Assembly (NCBI RefSeq): GCF_000203795.2
Contig: NW_006281118.1
Coordinates: 186,001 to 250,000 of the forward strand
DNA: 64,000 bases
Origin: Batrachochytrium dendrobatidis JAM81
Taxonomy: Eukaryota; Chytridiomycota; Chytridiomycetes; Rhizophydiales
Direction of reading: 5' to 3'
Shown: positions 1-11,309 of the stretch, one piece after another
Numbering within the stretch: the stretch's first letter is position 1
Layout: every line of letters begins with the position of its first letter
Position numbers and translations under genes: made by a program
The notes under the pieces: generated by a model
Told to the model about the DNA's origin: nothing
The model's input: the letters and a program-made list of their open reading frames with translations, nothing else
The model's database searches: none

Positions 1-1187
1 CCATTGATTTCGTTTTTTTTAAAAGCAGTTGAGCAATTTCCTAGAGCTTGCTACTTGCGCACGCTGTCTGCGTTGACAAAATATGCTGCTTCTCGTCAAT
101 CAGAAGATGAAGCTGGACTAGTCATTCGTAAAGAGGTATTCAAGACTATAAGCACACAGGTTGTAGAGCGATTTGCCACCACCTCATACATGGAAAGTCA
201 TCCCGATGTGGTCGACGAATTTGTGCGAATGCTTTATAGTGTATGTTTATCATCTATATGACTGATTTTTTGTAGGATAGTTTATTTCAATTTGAAAAAA
301 TATGCTGTTGATGCCATTTATTTCACCGACACCCTTATACCATGCATCTAGTTTCTAATAATGCATGGATCAGTCGTACTGCAAATGGAACCAGGATTTA
401 TGCGTACAGTCGTGGTCACGGTGATCTTACAGGGGCTAAAGTTGCAGGAGCGACTAGCAGTGACAACAATCCTTAAATTTGTGGTTCGTTGACTTGGTAT
501 TTTGACACCCTGCTGATTGTATGGGCTTATATCCGAGATAAAAGTACAAGGTTTTAATCTAAATTTTAATATTGAATAGACTGATTTTATCAATGCTCCA
601 TTCGAAGCTGCAGTAGTTGAACATATTGTCAAGGATGTTTTGGATACTACAGGTTTAGCGATTATTCACGAATTACTTATGGTAAACCTGTTGCTTGATT
701 GTTTATTAAACAGCTTGTAAATCCATCCATGTATATACATATTTTTGCAAAGTATTAAATAGCTGGAATTCTGGACTGAATGATATTTTATTAGGCATTG
801 GGTGGTGGACTACCAAGAAGCTTAGTGGACAAAGTGTCGGACGCATTATTTACGTTGATTTGCAAGTATCCAGTTCATACTCGTCAAGGATTACAAGCAT
901 GTTTAGCCCAACCAAACTTTCCTTCCAGCCTAGCTACGCCAATCCACAAAGCATCGTTTCTTAAATCCATTACCAGGTGCGTACAATTTTATGTCTGGTG
1001 TAAAGTTTACTGCAGTGCTATTGAATGGTTGTATTTTTCTGATTGTCTGGCACAATCTACTTTTTGTCGTTTTATTAAAGTACCCACCCATGTTTATTGT
1101 AGCACTCGTCAGGGAAAAACGTTTCGTAGTGCACTTAGAACGTTTTCGGCTCAATGCCGTGGGCTAGATGCTGTTGGATTTGGATAA
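1..1187 (+). CDS. Importin-beta family protein (transportin-3 / Mtr10 / importin-13 type), C-terminal part
   Basis: Partial at the 5' end, since coding sequence already runs at the left edge. Readable exons are about 1-240, 352-480, 580-681, 795-976 and roughly 1100-1187, with the frame kept across introns. The helical HEAT-like text includes a phrase at the start (FPRACYLRTLSALTKY), GLKLQERLAVTTILKF in exon 2, and a C-terminal FRSALRTFSAQCRGLD block. This is the layout I know from the C-terminal arch of nuclear transport receptors of the transportin-3/importin-13 group, which carry SR-rich or other cargo through the nuclear pore under Ran-GTP control. The Ran-binding N-terminus lies outside the window, so cargo class cannot be read. 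The second exon donor (480 or 483) is uncertain. Confidence 0.72.
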
Positions 1188-1210
1188 ATGCTCTATTTCA
1201 CTCAATTGTA

Positions 1211-1743
1211 ACTACAGTCGTATTCACATAAAATGAAGCAAATAAGGGAATCAAAATACATGGTAAACAGTTAATCTCATGAAATGATAGTTGCACCACA
1301 TTTAGCGAAAAGTATCGTTTCGTGGACTCTGACAAAGTCGAGTGGTATTTTACTGGTGATCGGTGTGAAAACGACGGTTGCATTTCTGAAACATGCAATC
1401 TTTGCTTTCTTGAACTGGAACACGAGTGATCCAAGATTAAGATACACAAAGAGGAGTTTGTAGAGTTGTATTGACAACATCAAAACAATTAAATTTAATA
1501 TCTGATTTTCAACTTGTCGATCGTAGTGTATGATTATGTTGAATGAGGATCGTCCGAGTCGAAAACTATAGTTTGTATTGCATGATGGTCGTTGTTGAAA
1601 TAATTAAAAATGTTCATTGAACAAAGTCAATGTCTAGTAGGAAGGCACAACGAATATCCAACGATTGCTTATTCTAGTGCAAAATGGAGGCTCAAATTGC
1701 AAAATAAATACAAGCATTTTATTTTACATGAATACAGCTGTAA
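1211..1743. mobile_element. MITE-like element, copy 1 (terminal inverted repeats)
   Basis: The left end reads TACAGTCGTATTCACATAAA and the right end (1722-1743) reads as its near inverse (TTTTACATGAATACAGCTGTA). The interior has no convincing gene. It shares blocks with the other copies listed here, such as GAGTTGTATTGACAACAT near 1460 (also near 49020) and a CTAGTAGGAAGG-type block near 1633 (also near 3864). It lies about 280 bases before the secreted phosphatase gene. The classification as a non-autonomous DNA transposon is inference from structure. Confidence 0.6.
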
Positions 1744-2022
1744 AATATGTGGACAATCAACCGTCGCAAGCTATTGACCAGTTTTTTCTTGGTTTAAAAC
1801 CTGAAACCAATAAACATTTTGCTTTCACTTATGGCTGCCACTTGAAATCAATTTAGTGGCACGATTATCATGTCTAGTTTATTTATCTGCTTGTGACCGA
1901 GTTCTCACCAGATAGTCACAGGTGGAAATATAAAAGCTGGCCGAATTGCTTTCAATCTGCTGCTTAGGCGTCTTATTTTCAGCGGTTGTACACTGTTTTT
2001 GTCTGGCGTTCAATATACTTAG
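1744..2022 (+). promoter_or_regulatory. Promoter region of the first secreted phosphatase gene, TATA at 1929-1935
   Basis: The stretch between the MITE-like element and the gene holds a TATAAAA at 1929-1935, 88 bases before the chosen start codon, followed by a pyrimidine-rich stretch. No other gene is seen in 1188-2022. Confidence 0.4.
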
Positions 2023-3150
2023 ATGCTCTACATTATTTTCTTAACATTTGCCCTAGCAGTCAATGCATTGACAGTACATAATCCACCCGTCGATGGCTCT
2101 GGAGGAGCTGCTCCTTCAAAACCCAAATGCCACCATCGAGTTTCAAAACATGACGAATATGCATCGTATCCATCAGTCCAGTCTAATTCTCAACCAATGC
2201 CAATTGGCTGGGAATCGGGACTAAAGAATCAAGTCACGTATAGCACAATCCAACCTTTATCAGCATCTTCAATCGTGCCTGAAGTCAATCCAAACCTAGA
2301 CTTTTTTATTATTGGAGATTGGGGTCAACCCAACGAGCGTCAATCTCAGGTAGCCAAAGTAATGTCGGATCTTGCATATATGACCAAGCCCGATTTTGTC
2401 CTGTCTGTTGGCGACAACTTTTATGCTACCAATGAGACTAAACACGACGGTGTACTATCCACAAATGATAGTAAATGGAACGATTTCTGGTTGAAAGTAT
2501 ATCAAGGATTTACCCAATCAATTCCGTGGTACTCAGTTTTGGGAAATCATGATTGGCTTGGCGATCCACAATCTCAAATCGAATATTCAAGATTAAATCC
2601 AACGAAATGGGTCATGCCCAACTATTTTTGGGAACGCACCGTCAAGCTTGGACAACATGAGGTTGCATTCATTATGATAGATACCAACTATTTGGTTTAT
2701 TCAACAATGGAGATTCGGCCTATCATGCTGAATAACTTTCAACGCGCGGGCTGGACAGATGGCAATCAAACCGTCAAGATGCATTTGGATTGGATCGAAG
2801 GAGCTCTTCAACGACACTTGGACAAAAAATATGTGTTTGTAGTAGGTCACCATTTCCTTGGTACTTGCAAGCCTGTTGGACACATGGTTGAACTACAAGC
2901 ACTTTTGGACAAGTACCAACCGACAGCATATCTTTATGGACATCATCATACTTTGCAAGCAACCAGTCGTGGAAAAACCCAGTATATTCAATCTGGTGCT
3001 GGAAGTGTAATGGAAGATTCTTGCCCAGATCATGACGGCTGGGCTCTTGGACAAACCAATGGATTTGTTCACGCCAGTGTAACTGAAGCTTCAATTGTGT
3101 TTAATTTCTGGGACTATACTGGTAAAATTGTGCATACTGTCAACGCATAG
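2023..3150 (+). CDS. Secreted purple-acid-phosphatase-like metallophosphatase (ACP5 type), ligands intact
   Basis: 375 residues in one exon. Residues 1-16 form a signal peptide. A Pro/Ser-rich stretch with a KCHHR motif (35-39) follows, then the calcineurin-like phosphoesterase domain from about 92. The five metal-binding blocks are complete: GDWG (D99), GDNFY (D131, Y134), GNHD (N175, H176), GHH (H276) and GHHH (H307, H309). The tyrosine in GDNFY marks the purple acid phosphatase / tartrate-resistant acid phosphatase group, in which it ligates the ferric ion. The expected role is secreted hydrolysis of phosphate monoesters at acid pH; the substrate is unknown. Possible N-glycosylation sites (NETK, NDSK, NQTV) fit secretion. 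The next gene is a diverged paralogue of the same domain. Confidence 0.88.
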   Translation: MLYIIFLTFALAVNALTVHNPPVDGSGGAAPSKPKCHHRVSKHDEYASYPSVQSNSQPMPIGWESGLKNQVTYSTIQPLSASSIVPEVNPNLDFFIIGDWGQPNERQSQVAKVMSDLAYMTKPDFVLSVGDNFYATNETKHDGVLSTNDSKWNDFWLKVYQGFTQSIPWYSVLGNHDWLGDPQSQIEYSRLNPTKWVMPNYFWERTVKLGQHEVAFIMIDTNYLVYSTMEIRPIMLNNFQRAGWTDGNQTVKMHLDWIEGALQRHLDKKYVFVVGHHFLGTCKPVGHMVELQALLDKYQPTAYLYGHHHTLQATSRGKTQYIQSGAGSVMEDSCPDHDGWALGQTNGFVHASVTEASIVFNFWDYTGKIVHTVNA

Positions 3151-3515
3151 TCCAGCACATTGAATAGTCGATTGTACTCCTAAAACAGTATCATTTTAGA
3201 ATAAATTGTTTTTACACTATCATTGTACTATAATATCTTTTGGATTGGAGCACAATGCAGTCGTATTGCACTTTGAACATTCTTGTTGATTGATCTTGAG
3301 CTAAATTATGAATCAAGTTATCTACCAATTATAAAGTCTGAGTATATCCAGATCCTGCTGCTGTTGGTGGAAGCCATAGCTTATCCATATACCATTTTTT
3401 CAATAAGATTCAATAATCTAATACAACGATTCAGCTATGATATCTAAGCTACCAGAATAAAAATTCGTGAACAATAATTTCGTTTGGATATGTTGCTCAG
3501 TTTCCATAGTGTTTT
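3151..3515. other. Intergenic, 3' flank of the phosphatase gene
   Basis: An AATAAA at 3200-3205 could serve as a polyadenylation signal. I see no gene in this stretch. Confidence 0.4.
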
Positions 3516-3976
3516 GTAGCCATATTGACGTAGAATGAAACACTAAATAAACTAAAATACATAATAAACGGCCAGTCTTATATTTGATTGGTGCCAGTTC
3601 CATCAGATTTATTGGGTAACATAGTGCCTTTTGAACTCATTAAGCTCACGGGATTTTCCCTGCTCATTCTTGTACAAGATCACAGAGTGAATGTTCACAT
3701 CTCTGTTCCAATACATTTCACATTTATTCAACCTCCAGACTAAGCATTATGCTATTGAATGATCGATATAGAAGCAACAGTTGCATTCCTAAGATTGCGA
3801 TCGTTGGTCTGTTGAACTAGAGCGCGAGCATATGATATTAGGCCACAGCAAAGCTTTTATAGAAGCAGTTTCTAGTAGGAAAGCAATGAATACTCAACCA
3901 TTGCTTATTCCAGAGTAAAATAGAGTCATTGCAAGATAAGTGCAAGAAATGGTTTATTTTACGTGAATACGACTAA
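3516..3976. mobile_element. MITE-like element, copy 2
   Basis: The left end (TAGCCATATTGACGTAGAAT, then CACTAAATAA) matches the left end of copy 5 at 48877. The right end (TTATTTTACGTGAATACGAC) is the shared inverted terminus. The inner block CTAGTAGGAAAGCAATGAAT near 3864, followed by ATTGCTTATTC, repeats copy 1 at 1633-1675. It lies about 560 bases before the second phosphatase-like gene. Confidence 0.55.
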
Positions 3977-4538
3977 AAATTTATCCGTCGCTGTACAAGA
4001 TATGGCTGACAGGTAGCACGGTGGATATATTTTTCTTATAGTTCAAATGCATAGATAAAGTGTGTTGATAAAAACCCAAGGGGAATCGCCACCCAGACAT
4101 TTTGATTTGCTCAAATGCTGGTGCACTTTTGTGTTCAACCACTGCTGATATGTATTTAAAATTAGTGGGCTATATAGATGGCGTCTTGGCTAAGCATAAA
4201 CAAAGGCTGAAAATTCATTGCAAAAACTCTCGAGCTATGTGACTAGTGGAGCGTTTATGCTTTTCTTTCGTCTAAATAAAAAATACAGCCAGTTATACTT
4301 TGAAATTGACCGATAGTAACCGATAAACAATTGTATGATGATGCCACCTGCCAAATTTACGAGTTAAGCCACTTGCAGTTTTACAAGTTATAAAAACATA
4401 TATTTCCTCATCAATATTGCCCGTTAAACATATACACATATACGTACACTTTTTGAAAGAGGTTCACACTCTTTCTACCACTTCATTTCCTTATACATTT
4501 AGATAAGATTTCATTTAAATAGCTGATATTAAATAAGT
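3977..4538 (+). promoter_or_regulatory. Promoter-containing intergenic region, TATA at 4389-4395
   Basis: AT-rich, with a TATAAAA at 4389-4395 some 144 bases before the start codon of the next gene and CT-rich tracts after it. No coding potential seen. Confidence 0.3.
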
Positions 4539-6416
4539 ATGCTCTTTAGCCTGTTTCTTCAGATCGTGTTTGCTACTACTATCTTTGCCGGTACCCACAA
4601 ACGTAAATGCCACCATCGCGGTAACCATCCAAAAGGTATTCCTGTTCGTTCATCTGGAAACCTCAATCCATTGCCCGACTATGACCAAGGATATGTCACT
4701 CCTACACCTGGTGGACAAAATCCTCTTGCAACTCCCGATATCTCTCTCGGTGGACTTTCGCCTCCTGGCTCGGGTAATCCCGGATATGACCAAGGATATA
4801 TCACTCCTACACCTGGTGGACAAAATCCTCTTGCAACTCCCGATATCTCTCTCGGTGGACTTTCGCCTCCTGGCTCGGGTAATCCCGGATATGACCAAGG
4901 ATATGTCACTCCTACATTTGGTGGACAGCAACCTGCTGCAACTCCCGATGTACCGCTCGGTGGACTTTCGCCTCCTGGTTCGGGTAATCCCGGATATGAC
5001 CAAGGATATATCCCCCCTACGCTTAGTGGACAGCAACCTGCTGCAACTCCCGATAAATCGCTCGGTGGACTTTCGCCTCCTGGTTCGGGTAATACCGGAT
5101 ATGACCAAGGGTATGTTGTTTCTACGTTTAGTGGACAGCAACCTGCTGCGACTCCCGATAAATCGCTCGGTGGACTTTCGCCTCCTGGTTCGAGTAATCC
5201 CGGATATGACCAAGGATATATCGCCCCTACGCTTAGTGGAGAATCTTCGTTTGCGATTTCCACCGGAACTGTTTCTGGTGCTCCTAAAGCGACACCATAT
5301 GGACTTAACCCAATGCCCTATGCTATGCCCGACCCTCAATCTAGCTATTTTAGCAATTTGGATCCAACCAGCACGCAGTTGCCCCATGTTAACTTGGATG
5401 GATTTTACTGCAGACCGGGTGTATTTCCCTGCGGACCAGGCGGCATTCCTCCAATTGAAATATCCAATCAAAACAACCCATCTATATATAACTCTCAGCT
5501 GAATGGGCCTTTGCCCAATTTCGCACCGGGAAGTTTCCAAAGTGATAATTTCAAAAACCTAAGCTTTATGATTTTCGGTGGTTGGGGTAATCCCAACGAA
5601 CCTGGCCAATCTCTTGTCGCCAAGACTGCCACAGAACTGGCACTCAAATCCAACCCTCGTTTTGTCGTTTCTGTTGGCAACAACTTTTACCCAACAAACA
5701 CCGATAACTACGAAGGTGTAAAAAGTTCTACCGATTCCAAATGGACCTCGGTGTGGAAAAATGTTTATAATGGACTGTTGACTAGTATCCCTTGGTTTTC
5801 GGTTTTGGGGTATCACGATTGGTTAGGTAATCCATCTGCTCAGCTTGACTATTCAAAAAGCCATCCAGCCGAATGGGTGATGCCCAACTTCTTTTTCGAG
5901 CGAATTTTCCGTATTGGAAAGATTGAGGCGGCATTTATTTTTATTGATACAAACTATCTGGCTTATGGTCGCAATTCTCCAAACGAGGCCATTACAAATA
6001 ACTTTAAGCAGATTGGATGGGCAAATAAAACCGATATGGTGAGTATGCAGCTCGCGTGGATCAATGATGCTCTTAAACGTCACCAGGGAAAAAAGTATAC
6101 GTTCGTGGTAGGCCATCATACGCTCGGGACATGCGATCATCAAGGCAACATGACCCAGCTGATGGATGCTTTTGATGAGATGCAGCCCACCGCCTACATT
6201 TTTGGAAATCAGCAAACTCTCCAGGCTACCACGCGTGGAAAAACCAAGTTCATTCAAGTAGGTGCCTCGGGTAAAAAGGAGGACGCCTGCAAGGGAGCGG
6301 ATGGCTGGTCAGGAGGCAATACATACGGCTTTGCCAATGCCATGCTTACTGAAGACAACTATCAGTTTGATATGATTGACGACAGTGGCAAAGTCTTGAC
6401 CTCCATCAAAGGTTAA
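4539..6416 (+). CDS. Secreted metallophosphatase-like pseudoenzyme with N-terminal 35-residue repeats
   Basis: 625 residues in one exon. A signal peptide (1-18) is followed by KCHHRG (23-28), as in the upstream paralogue. Five full 35-residue units and one partial unit follow (48 to about 235), each starting YDQGY and ending near GGLSPPGSGN. A Pro-rich linker leads into a domain (about 340-625) that aligns along its whole length with the upstream phosphatase. Four ligand blocks are altered: GDWG is GGWG (348), GDNFY is GNNFY (N381), GNHD is GYHD (Y425) and GHHH is GNQQ (N557, Q559). Only GHH (H526) remains. Loss of six of seven expected ligands cannot hold a two-metal centre, so I infer a non-catalytic protein. 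The intact long frame argues against a simple pseudogene. It could be a surface or matrix protein using the fold for binding. Confidence 0.85.
   Translation: MLFSLFLQIVFATTIFAGTHKRKCHHRGNHPKGIPVRSSGNLNPLPDYDQGYVTPTPGGQNPLATPDISLGGLSPPGSGNPGYDQGYITPTPGGQNPLATPDISLGGLSPPGSGNPGYDQGYVTPTFGGQQPAATPDVPLGGLSPPGSGNPGYDQGYIPPTLSGQQPAATPDKSLGGLSPPGSGNTGYDQGYVVSTFSGQQPAATPDKSLGGLSPPGSSNPGYDQGYIAPTLSGESSFAISTGTVSGAPKATPYGLNPMPYAMPDPQSSYFSNLDPTSTQLPHVNLDGFYCRPGVFPCGPGGIPPIEISNQNNPSIYNSQLNGPLPNFAPGSFQSDNFKNLSFMIFGGWGNPNEPGQSLVAKTATELALKSNPRFVVSVGNNFYPTNTDNYEGVKSSTDSKWTSVWKNVYNGLLTSIPWFSVLGYHDWLGNPSAQLDYSKSHPAEWVMPNFFFERIFRIGKIEAAFIFIDTNYLAYGRNSPNEAITNNFKQIGWANKTDMVSMQLAWINDALKRHQGKKYTFVVGHHTLGTCDHQGNMTQLMDAFDEMQPTAYIFGNQQTLQATTRGKTKFIQVGASGKKEDACKGADGWSGGNTYGFANAMLTEDNYQFDMIDDSGKVLTSIKG
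4680..5243 (+). repeat. 105-bp tandem repeat array inside the pseudophosphatase gene
   Basis: Five full units of 105 bases plus a sixth partial one, period visible from the recurring TATGACCAAGGATAT. Units 1 and 2 differ at a single base in most of their length; later units diverge (CTGCTGCAACTCCCGAT variants). Because 105 is a multiple of three, the repeat keeps several other frames open on both strands. Confidence 0.95.
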
Positions 6417-6655
6417 TTATTTTTAAACAATATTTTGTATCAGTAACACCATCACATTGTCAATGTTGAATCGACTTGTTTCACAACGTCTTTTATTTAA
6501 GCTATTTATATTTTGAATAAACTGCATCAAAACATTCTTTTTAGCATGCTAGTAGATATCCAAACATTGGGTTTGAAAATCACTTTTGTTGCCAGTAGCC
6601 ATTAATAGCAAACCTCGGTGATAGTGCCAATTTCAAAAGTGAAGAATTATAAAAG

Positions 6656-9600
6656 TTATACTCCAGGTTGCTGAGAGGCCAGTTCGTTGACCGTCATGGG
6701 TCCATCTTTACCTTGATCAGGAATGCTGTATCCGCGAGAAACACGCTCCTGGCGAGCATCCTCGGCACATTCGCGCAGTTTAGCAGCAGCAGCATCACCC
6801 GTCTGCTCAACCAAGCTTCTAAAGACACCATCAGGAATATCCAACAGCTTGATTGGTTCATCAAACTCGACCACCTTGCCAGCATCCATAACCAAAACTC
6901 GATCGCAATCAATAATGGTATTGAGACGATGAGCAATGGTTAGCATAGTCAGGTCTGCAAAGTTCTTTTTGATGGTTTCTTGAATCAACAAATCGGTTTT
7001 CGCATCAAGAGAGGCAGTGGCTTCGTCGAGAACAAGAATCTTGGCTTTGGATAGAATAGCTCGAGCAATGCAAACAAGTTGGCGTTGTCCTTGAGAAACA
7101 GATTTGCCATTTTCAGTCACTGCAGTTTCAAGCTTGCTTGGCATGGAACGAACCTTGTCACCCAATTGTACGGCATCCAATGCCTTCCAGATCTCTTCGT
7201 CGGTAGATCGACTAAATGGATCTAAATTGGACCGCAAGGTACCAACAAACATGACAGGCTCTTGCGGAATAATGGCCACCTTGTTACGTAAATCATGCAA
7301 GCCAATCTGACTCACATCCAACCCATCAATGGTGATTTTTCCTTCTGAACTTTCGACAATACGCAGCAGTGAAACCAACAGAGTGGATTTTCCCGAACCA
7401 GTGCGTCCAACAATACCAATTTTTTCAGTAGGATAAATGGTGCAGGACACGTTCTTGAGGACAGCAACACCAAATTTTTGGTATTTGAGAACAATATTAT
7501 TAAAGTTGATCAAACCCTTGGTAGGCCAGTCCGCAGGAGGTTTCTTTTCAGGAATTTCAAAAGGTGCTTCGGGTTTAGTTGCGCCATAGTAGACAAGCTG
7601 ACCAACAGATGCCATTTGAGTCTCAACCTCACCCCACATACGAACGGTCCATTGAACAAAGACGAGCATTTGAAGAGCGTTGGAAAGTGCAAGACCACCG
7701 ACAGAGTCAATTCCTGGTTGATCCCGGTTGACAACAAGCAGCAAGGAGGAAAAGTAGATGAACAGTGATGACAAAATATCGAGATACAGAGCTTGGAAAG
7801 ATTTGACACATTGCATAGAGAATAGAGCTTCATGGTTGGTATCAATACGCTCCAAGTTTATAGAATCAAAGCGGTCTTGGGCATGATAGGCACGAACAGA
7901 AAACAGACCCTCGAGCGTGGCAGTTAAATGAGCATAGATGGGAGGCTTGGAAATGGCTTCAAGAGATTTGGTCTTGAGATCTGCAGGGTTGGAGTAGCGA
8001 ATAAAAAGATATGCAATAATAACAATACCAATCGCAGGAGCCCAGCCCCAAGGAATAATAGCAGCACACAAAACGAGTGCGCCAAGTCCTAGAGGGAAAT
8101 ACTGAAGGGCCTGCATGGCAGAGTCGAGCATAGTATCATCAACATGCAACTGGTGTTTGGAAAAGGCGGATAAAATACGTCCAAGAGGAGTCATGTCAAA
8201 AAAGGACATGGGAGCGTGCATGACAGCATGGAATAGTTTCGAGTGAAGAGTAAATGCCTTGTATGAGGTTGCCTGAGAAAAGAACAGACCACGGAAAAAT
8301 GCACCAATAGTAAACGCAATGGCAAAAACACCATATACACCAATGTAAACAGCATCGCTGAATCCACCAATACGAGGAACCCACAAACGAAGCCAGTAAT
8401 CACCAGCAATACGGATACCGTGAACAAGAACAAACATAATCATGATTGATATGGTGACTACAGACCCACTACCACTGCGAGCATATGCGACAAAATCACC
8501 AAAACCGGCAGATTGAGTAGATAAATCGTCTTGAACAAGTTTTCCGCGAAGAATTGCATCTTCTTCATCATCATCGTCGGGAGAATCGTGATGCGGTTGT
8601 CGAGTTTGTGAGATGGAGTAAACAGACAGTTCATTCTGAGCTGTAATTTTAGCAATATCGTGAGATCGCTCAGCGCCAATAATGAGATTTGCATTTTGTT
8701 TGTCAATAACGGAGCGGATTGTGTTTTCATTAAAGTCGCGATAGTTGCGGCATGAGAGCTGATTGCGTGAAGTGATAGAGAGACCATTGAGTTCCATCAT
8801 CTCCATGGCATCGTGCTTCTTTTTACCAGAAACAGAGCCAGGAGCAGACGATGAGGCATGGGAGTGACCGACTGAGAAAGGAGCAGGAGTGGGAATATCA
8901 AACTTGGTATTATTGATTGGGATATCACCAAAGTCTTCGTCTTCGACTTCCTCTTGTCCGCTTTCGAGAACGTGAGAGTTGACCAGTTCAGAAAACACAG
9001 TATCGGTTTCCATCAAACTAGAGTAAGTGCCTTGACTACGAATGGTGCCGTTTTCAATGAAAACCACATAGTCCATCTGAGAAAGATACTGCAACTGGTT
9101 GAGGGCAATGATCAGAGTCTTGTTACCTAGATGCTTAAGGAAGCACTCTTCAAAGATATGGCGACCAACATGCTGATCAACGGCAGATAAAGGATCATCA
9201 AGAATCACAATTTCGGCATCGTAGTATATAGTACGAGCAAGCGACACACGCTGACGTTGACCACCAGAAAGATTGGCGCCACGCTCAGCAAGTTCAGTCT
9301 GATCGGCAGAAAGTAGCAATGTTAGATCACGTTGAAGACCAGCAACACGAATAACTTCTTGATAACGTTCCATGTCCATGTCTTTTCCAAACAAAATATT
9401 CTGACGTAGAGTCATGTTGAGGATCCAAGCTTCTTGAGACATGTACGCAGTGGTTCCATAGAGTTTGATTTCAGGTCCAGAAACTTGACGAATCTGTCCA
9501 AGAAGGGCAGCAATTAGGGATGATTTTCCAGAACCCACATCGCCTACAATAGCTACGCGGGAGCCCTTTTTGATGGCAAGAGAAACGTCGCGAAGAGAAG

Positions 9601-11309
9601 GATCATCACCCTCGGCACCATCCCATTTAAAGTTGGATTTGGAAATATGTAGAGCAAGATCACAATCGGCAGGAGCAGGAATGACTTTGAGTTCCTCAAC
9701 TTCTTCAAGATGGAAAAAGGTTTCGAGACGACCAAAGGCGGTAAGTGCACCAGCGGTAGACTTGACAGCCATGGGAAGCATAAAGAAGGGATAACGAAGT
9801 GTATTGAACACAGAGAGAACAGTAAACGACACAGAGGCAGTAAGTCTATTACCGGTGCCCACATAAGTGGAAAGACAAGTGAGAGCAACAAGAACAGGAA
9901 CGGCAAACACAACAGCAAAATTGACAGTCTTGACGATAAGGCCATTGTAAATGAGTTCCATTTCGCGCTGACGGATCTCGGATATCTTTTCGGTAAAAGG
10001 TTTTTCCCAGGCATAGAATTTGATCAACTTGATGGCAGTAAGAATTTCAGACATCAGATGGACTCTCTCGGTTGTGGCAGAAGTTTGATCACGGTTATAG
10101 TCATTAGTGAGTTTACCCAAGTATACTTGGATGGGGAGCAAGATGAGCACCCAAGCAAGAGCAGGTAGGGCAGAAACACCGATTTCGGAAAAGGAGATGC
10201 CAAGAATCAACACGACTTCAACAAAGGCAGCCCACAGAAAGTGGAAATTGACAACAGCATCGTTGATGCGAGTGACATCAGTGGACAGGATGTTGATGAC
10301 TTCACCAGCACCGCCTTTAAGACGAGACACACGAAGAGATTTACGATATACCATTCCAGTGATGGCAGCACGAATTTTGATACCAACACGATTGCATTCG
10401 GCGTACTGTTGGTGAATTGCAATGGAAGAAAAAAACGAAGATAAAAACAGAGCCAAAGCGTACATGTGGCCATTCAACATGATTCCGCGAGTCGTCAAGA
10501 AGACCAACATGAGTTTTAGTAGATACCAAGCACCTGCCCAAGTAAAGAATGTCCACAGAATCTTGTAGATACCAATCATGCCATATTCAAATCCATAGGT
10601 AGTGTAGAGAGCACGCAAGAACCTCGCATTACTATAATTGATATGTCAGGGTTAGAATCATACAGCAAAAACAGGACCATGAAAAAATTGGTATCGACTA
10701 TTTTCCACCAGAAATGAAATGGTAGCAGACTATATGGGGATTAGAGGGGTGGATATATTCATGTGGCCATATATAAGCAAATTCAATCTGTATCCAATCA
10801 TGTATCCAATCCTGTATCCAATTGTTCCATGACTAATAAAAATGGTGGCTGGCAAGTGCTTCCAAGCCAAGCACTAGTGCATTTGAATACACTGCCAATA
10901 AAAAGCGGCAATTCAAACAAAAGCCGACTTGCATTATAGTGTAGTCTGAAGAATGATGGGTTCAAAATAGAAGTTCAATGCAGTGTCAACCATACCTAGG
11001 ATCTTCCTTGTACAAACGAAGCCATTCAGATTCCAGTTTTTCGGTATTCGTTCGAGCACTTTCGGCTGGACGCAGTTGCAGCTGAATCTTTGCAAATGCA
11101 GAAGTAGTGTGGGTTGAAGCTCTGTGTACAATGGGATAAACCCATACAAAAAACCAATTCGAAATAAAATGGTTGCTCCATAAATGAACCATGCCAGCAG
11201 AGTTGGCTCGGGCTGGATCCTGTTTTGATTTTATTGGATCTTTGGATTCGCCATGGGTCAGTTTCAAAACAGAAATGTCCTGCTTATCAACAGGTTGCTG
11301 AGCCGACAT
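6656..11309 (-). CDS. Full-size ABC transporter, subfamily C (MRP / Yor1 type)
   Basis: Two exons, 11309-10996 and 10631-6656, joined in frame across a 364-base intron, give 1429 residues. The order is a cytosolic N-terminus, TMD1, NBD1, linker, TMD2, NBD2. NBD1 has Walker A GDVGSGKSS (near residue 465), signature LSGGQRQR and Walker B ILDDPLSAVD, where the Glu after Walker B is Asp, as is usual in ABCC NBD1. NBD2 has GRTGSGKST, VSQGQRQ and VLDEATASLD, a competent site. There is no extra N-terminal TMD0, so the short Yor1/MRP4-like form fits best. It should export organic anions, conjugates or drugs across the plasma or vacuolar membrane; the substrate is unknown. A start at 11342 would add 11 residues; I prefer MSAQQ at 11309. 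Confidence 0.88.

Noticed and set aside
4570..5540. Long open frames in other frames and on the minus strand across the 105-bp repeat array
   Set aside because: A repeat whose unit is a multiple of three keeps all frames open if one unit has no stop; composition and family matches support only the frame of the 4539 gene.
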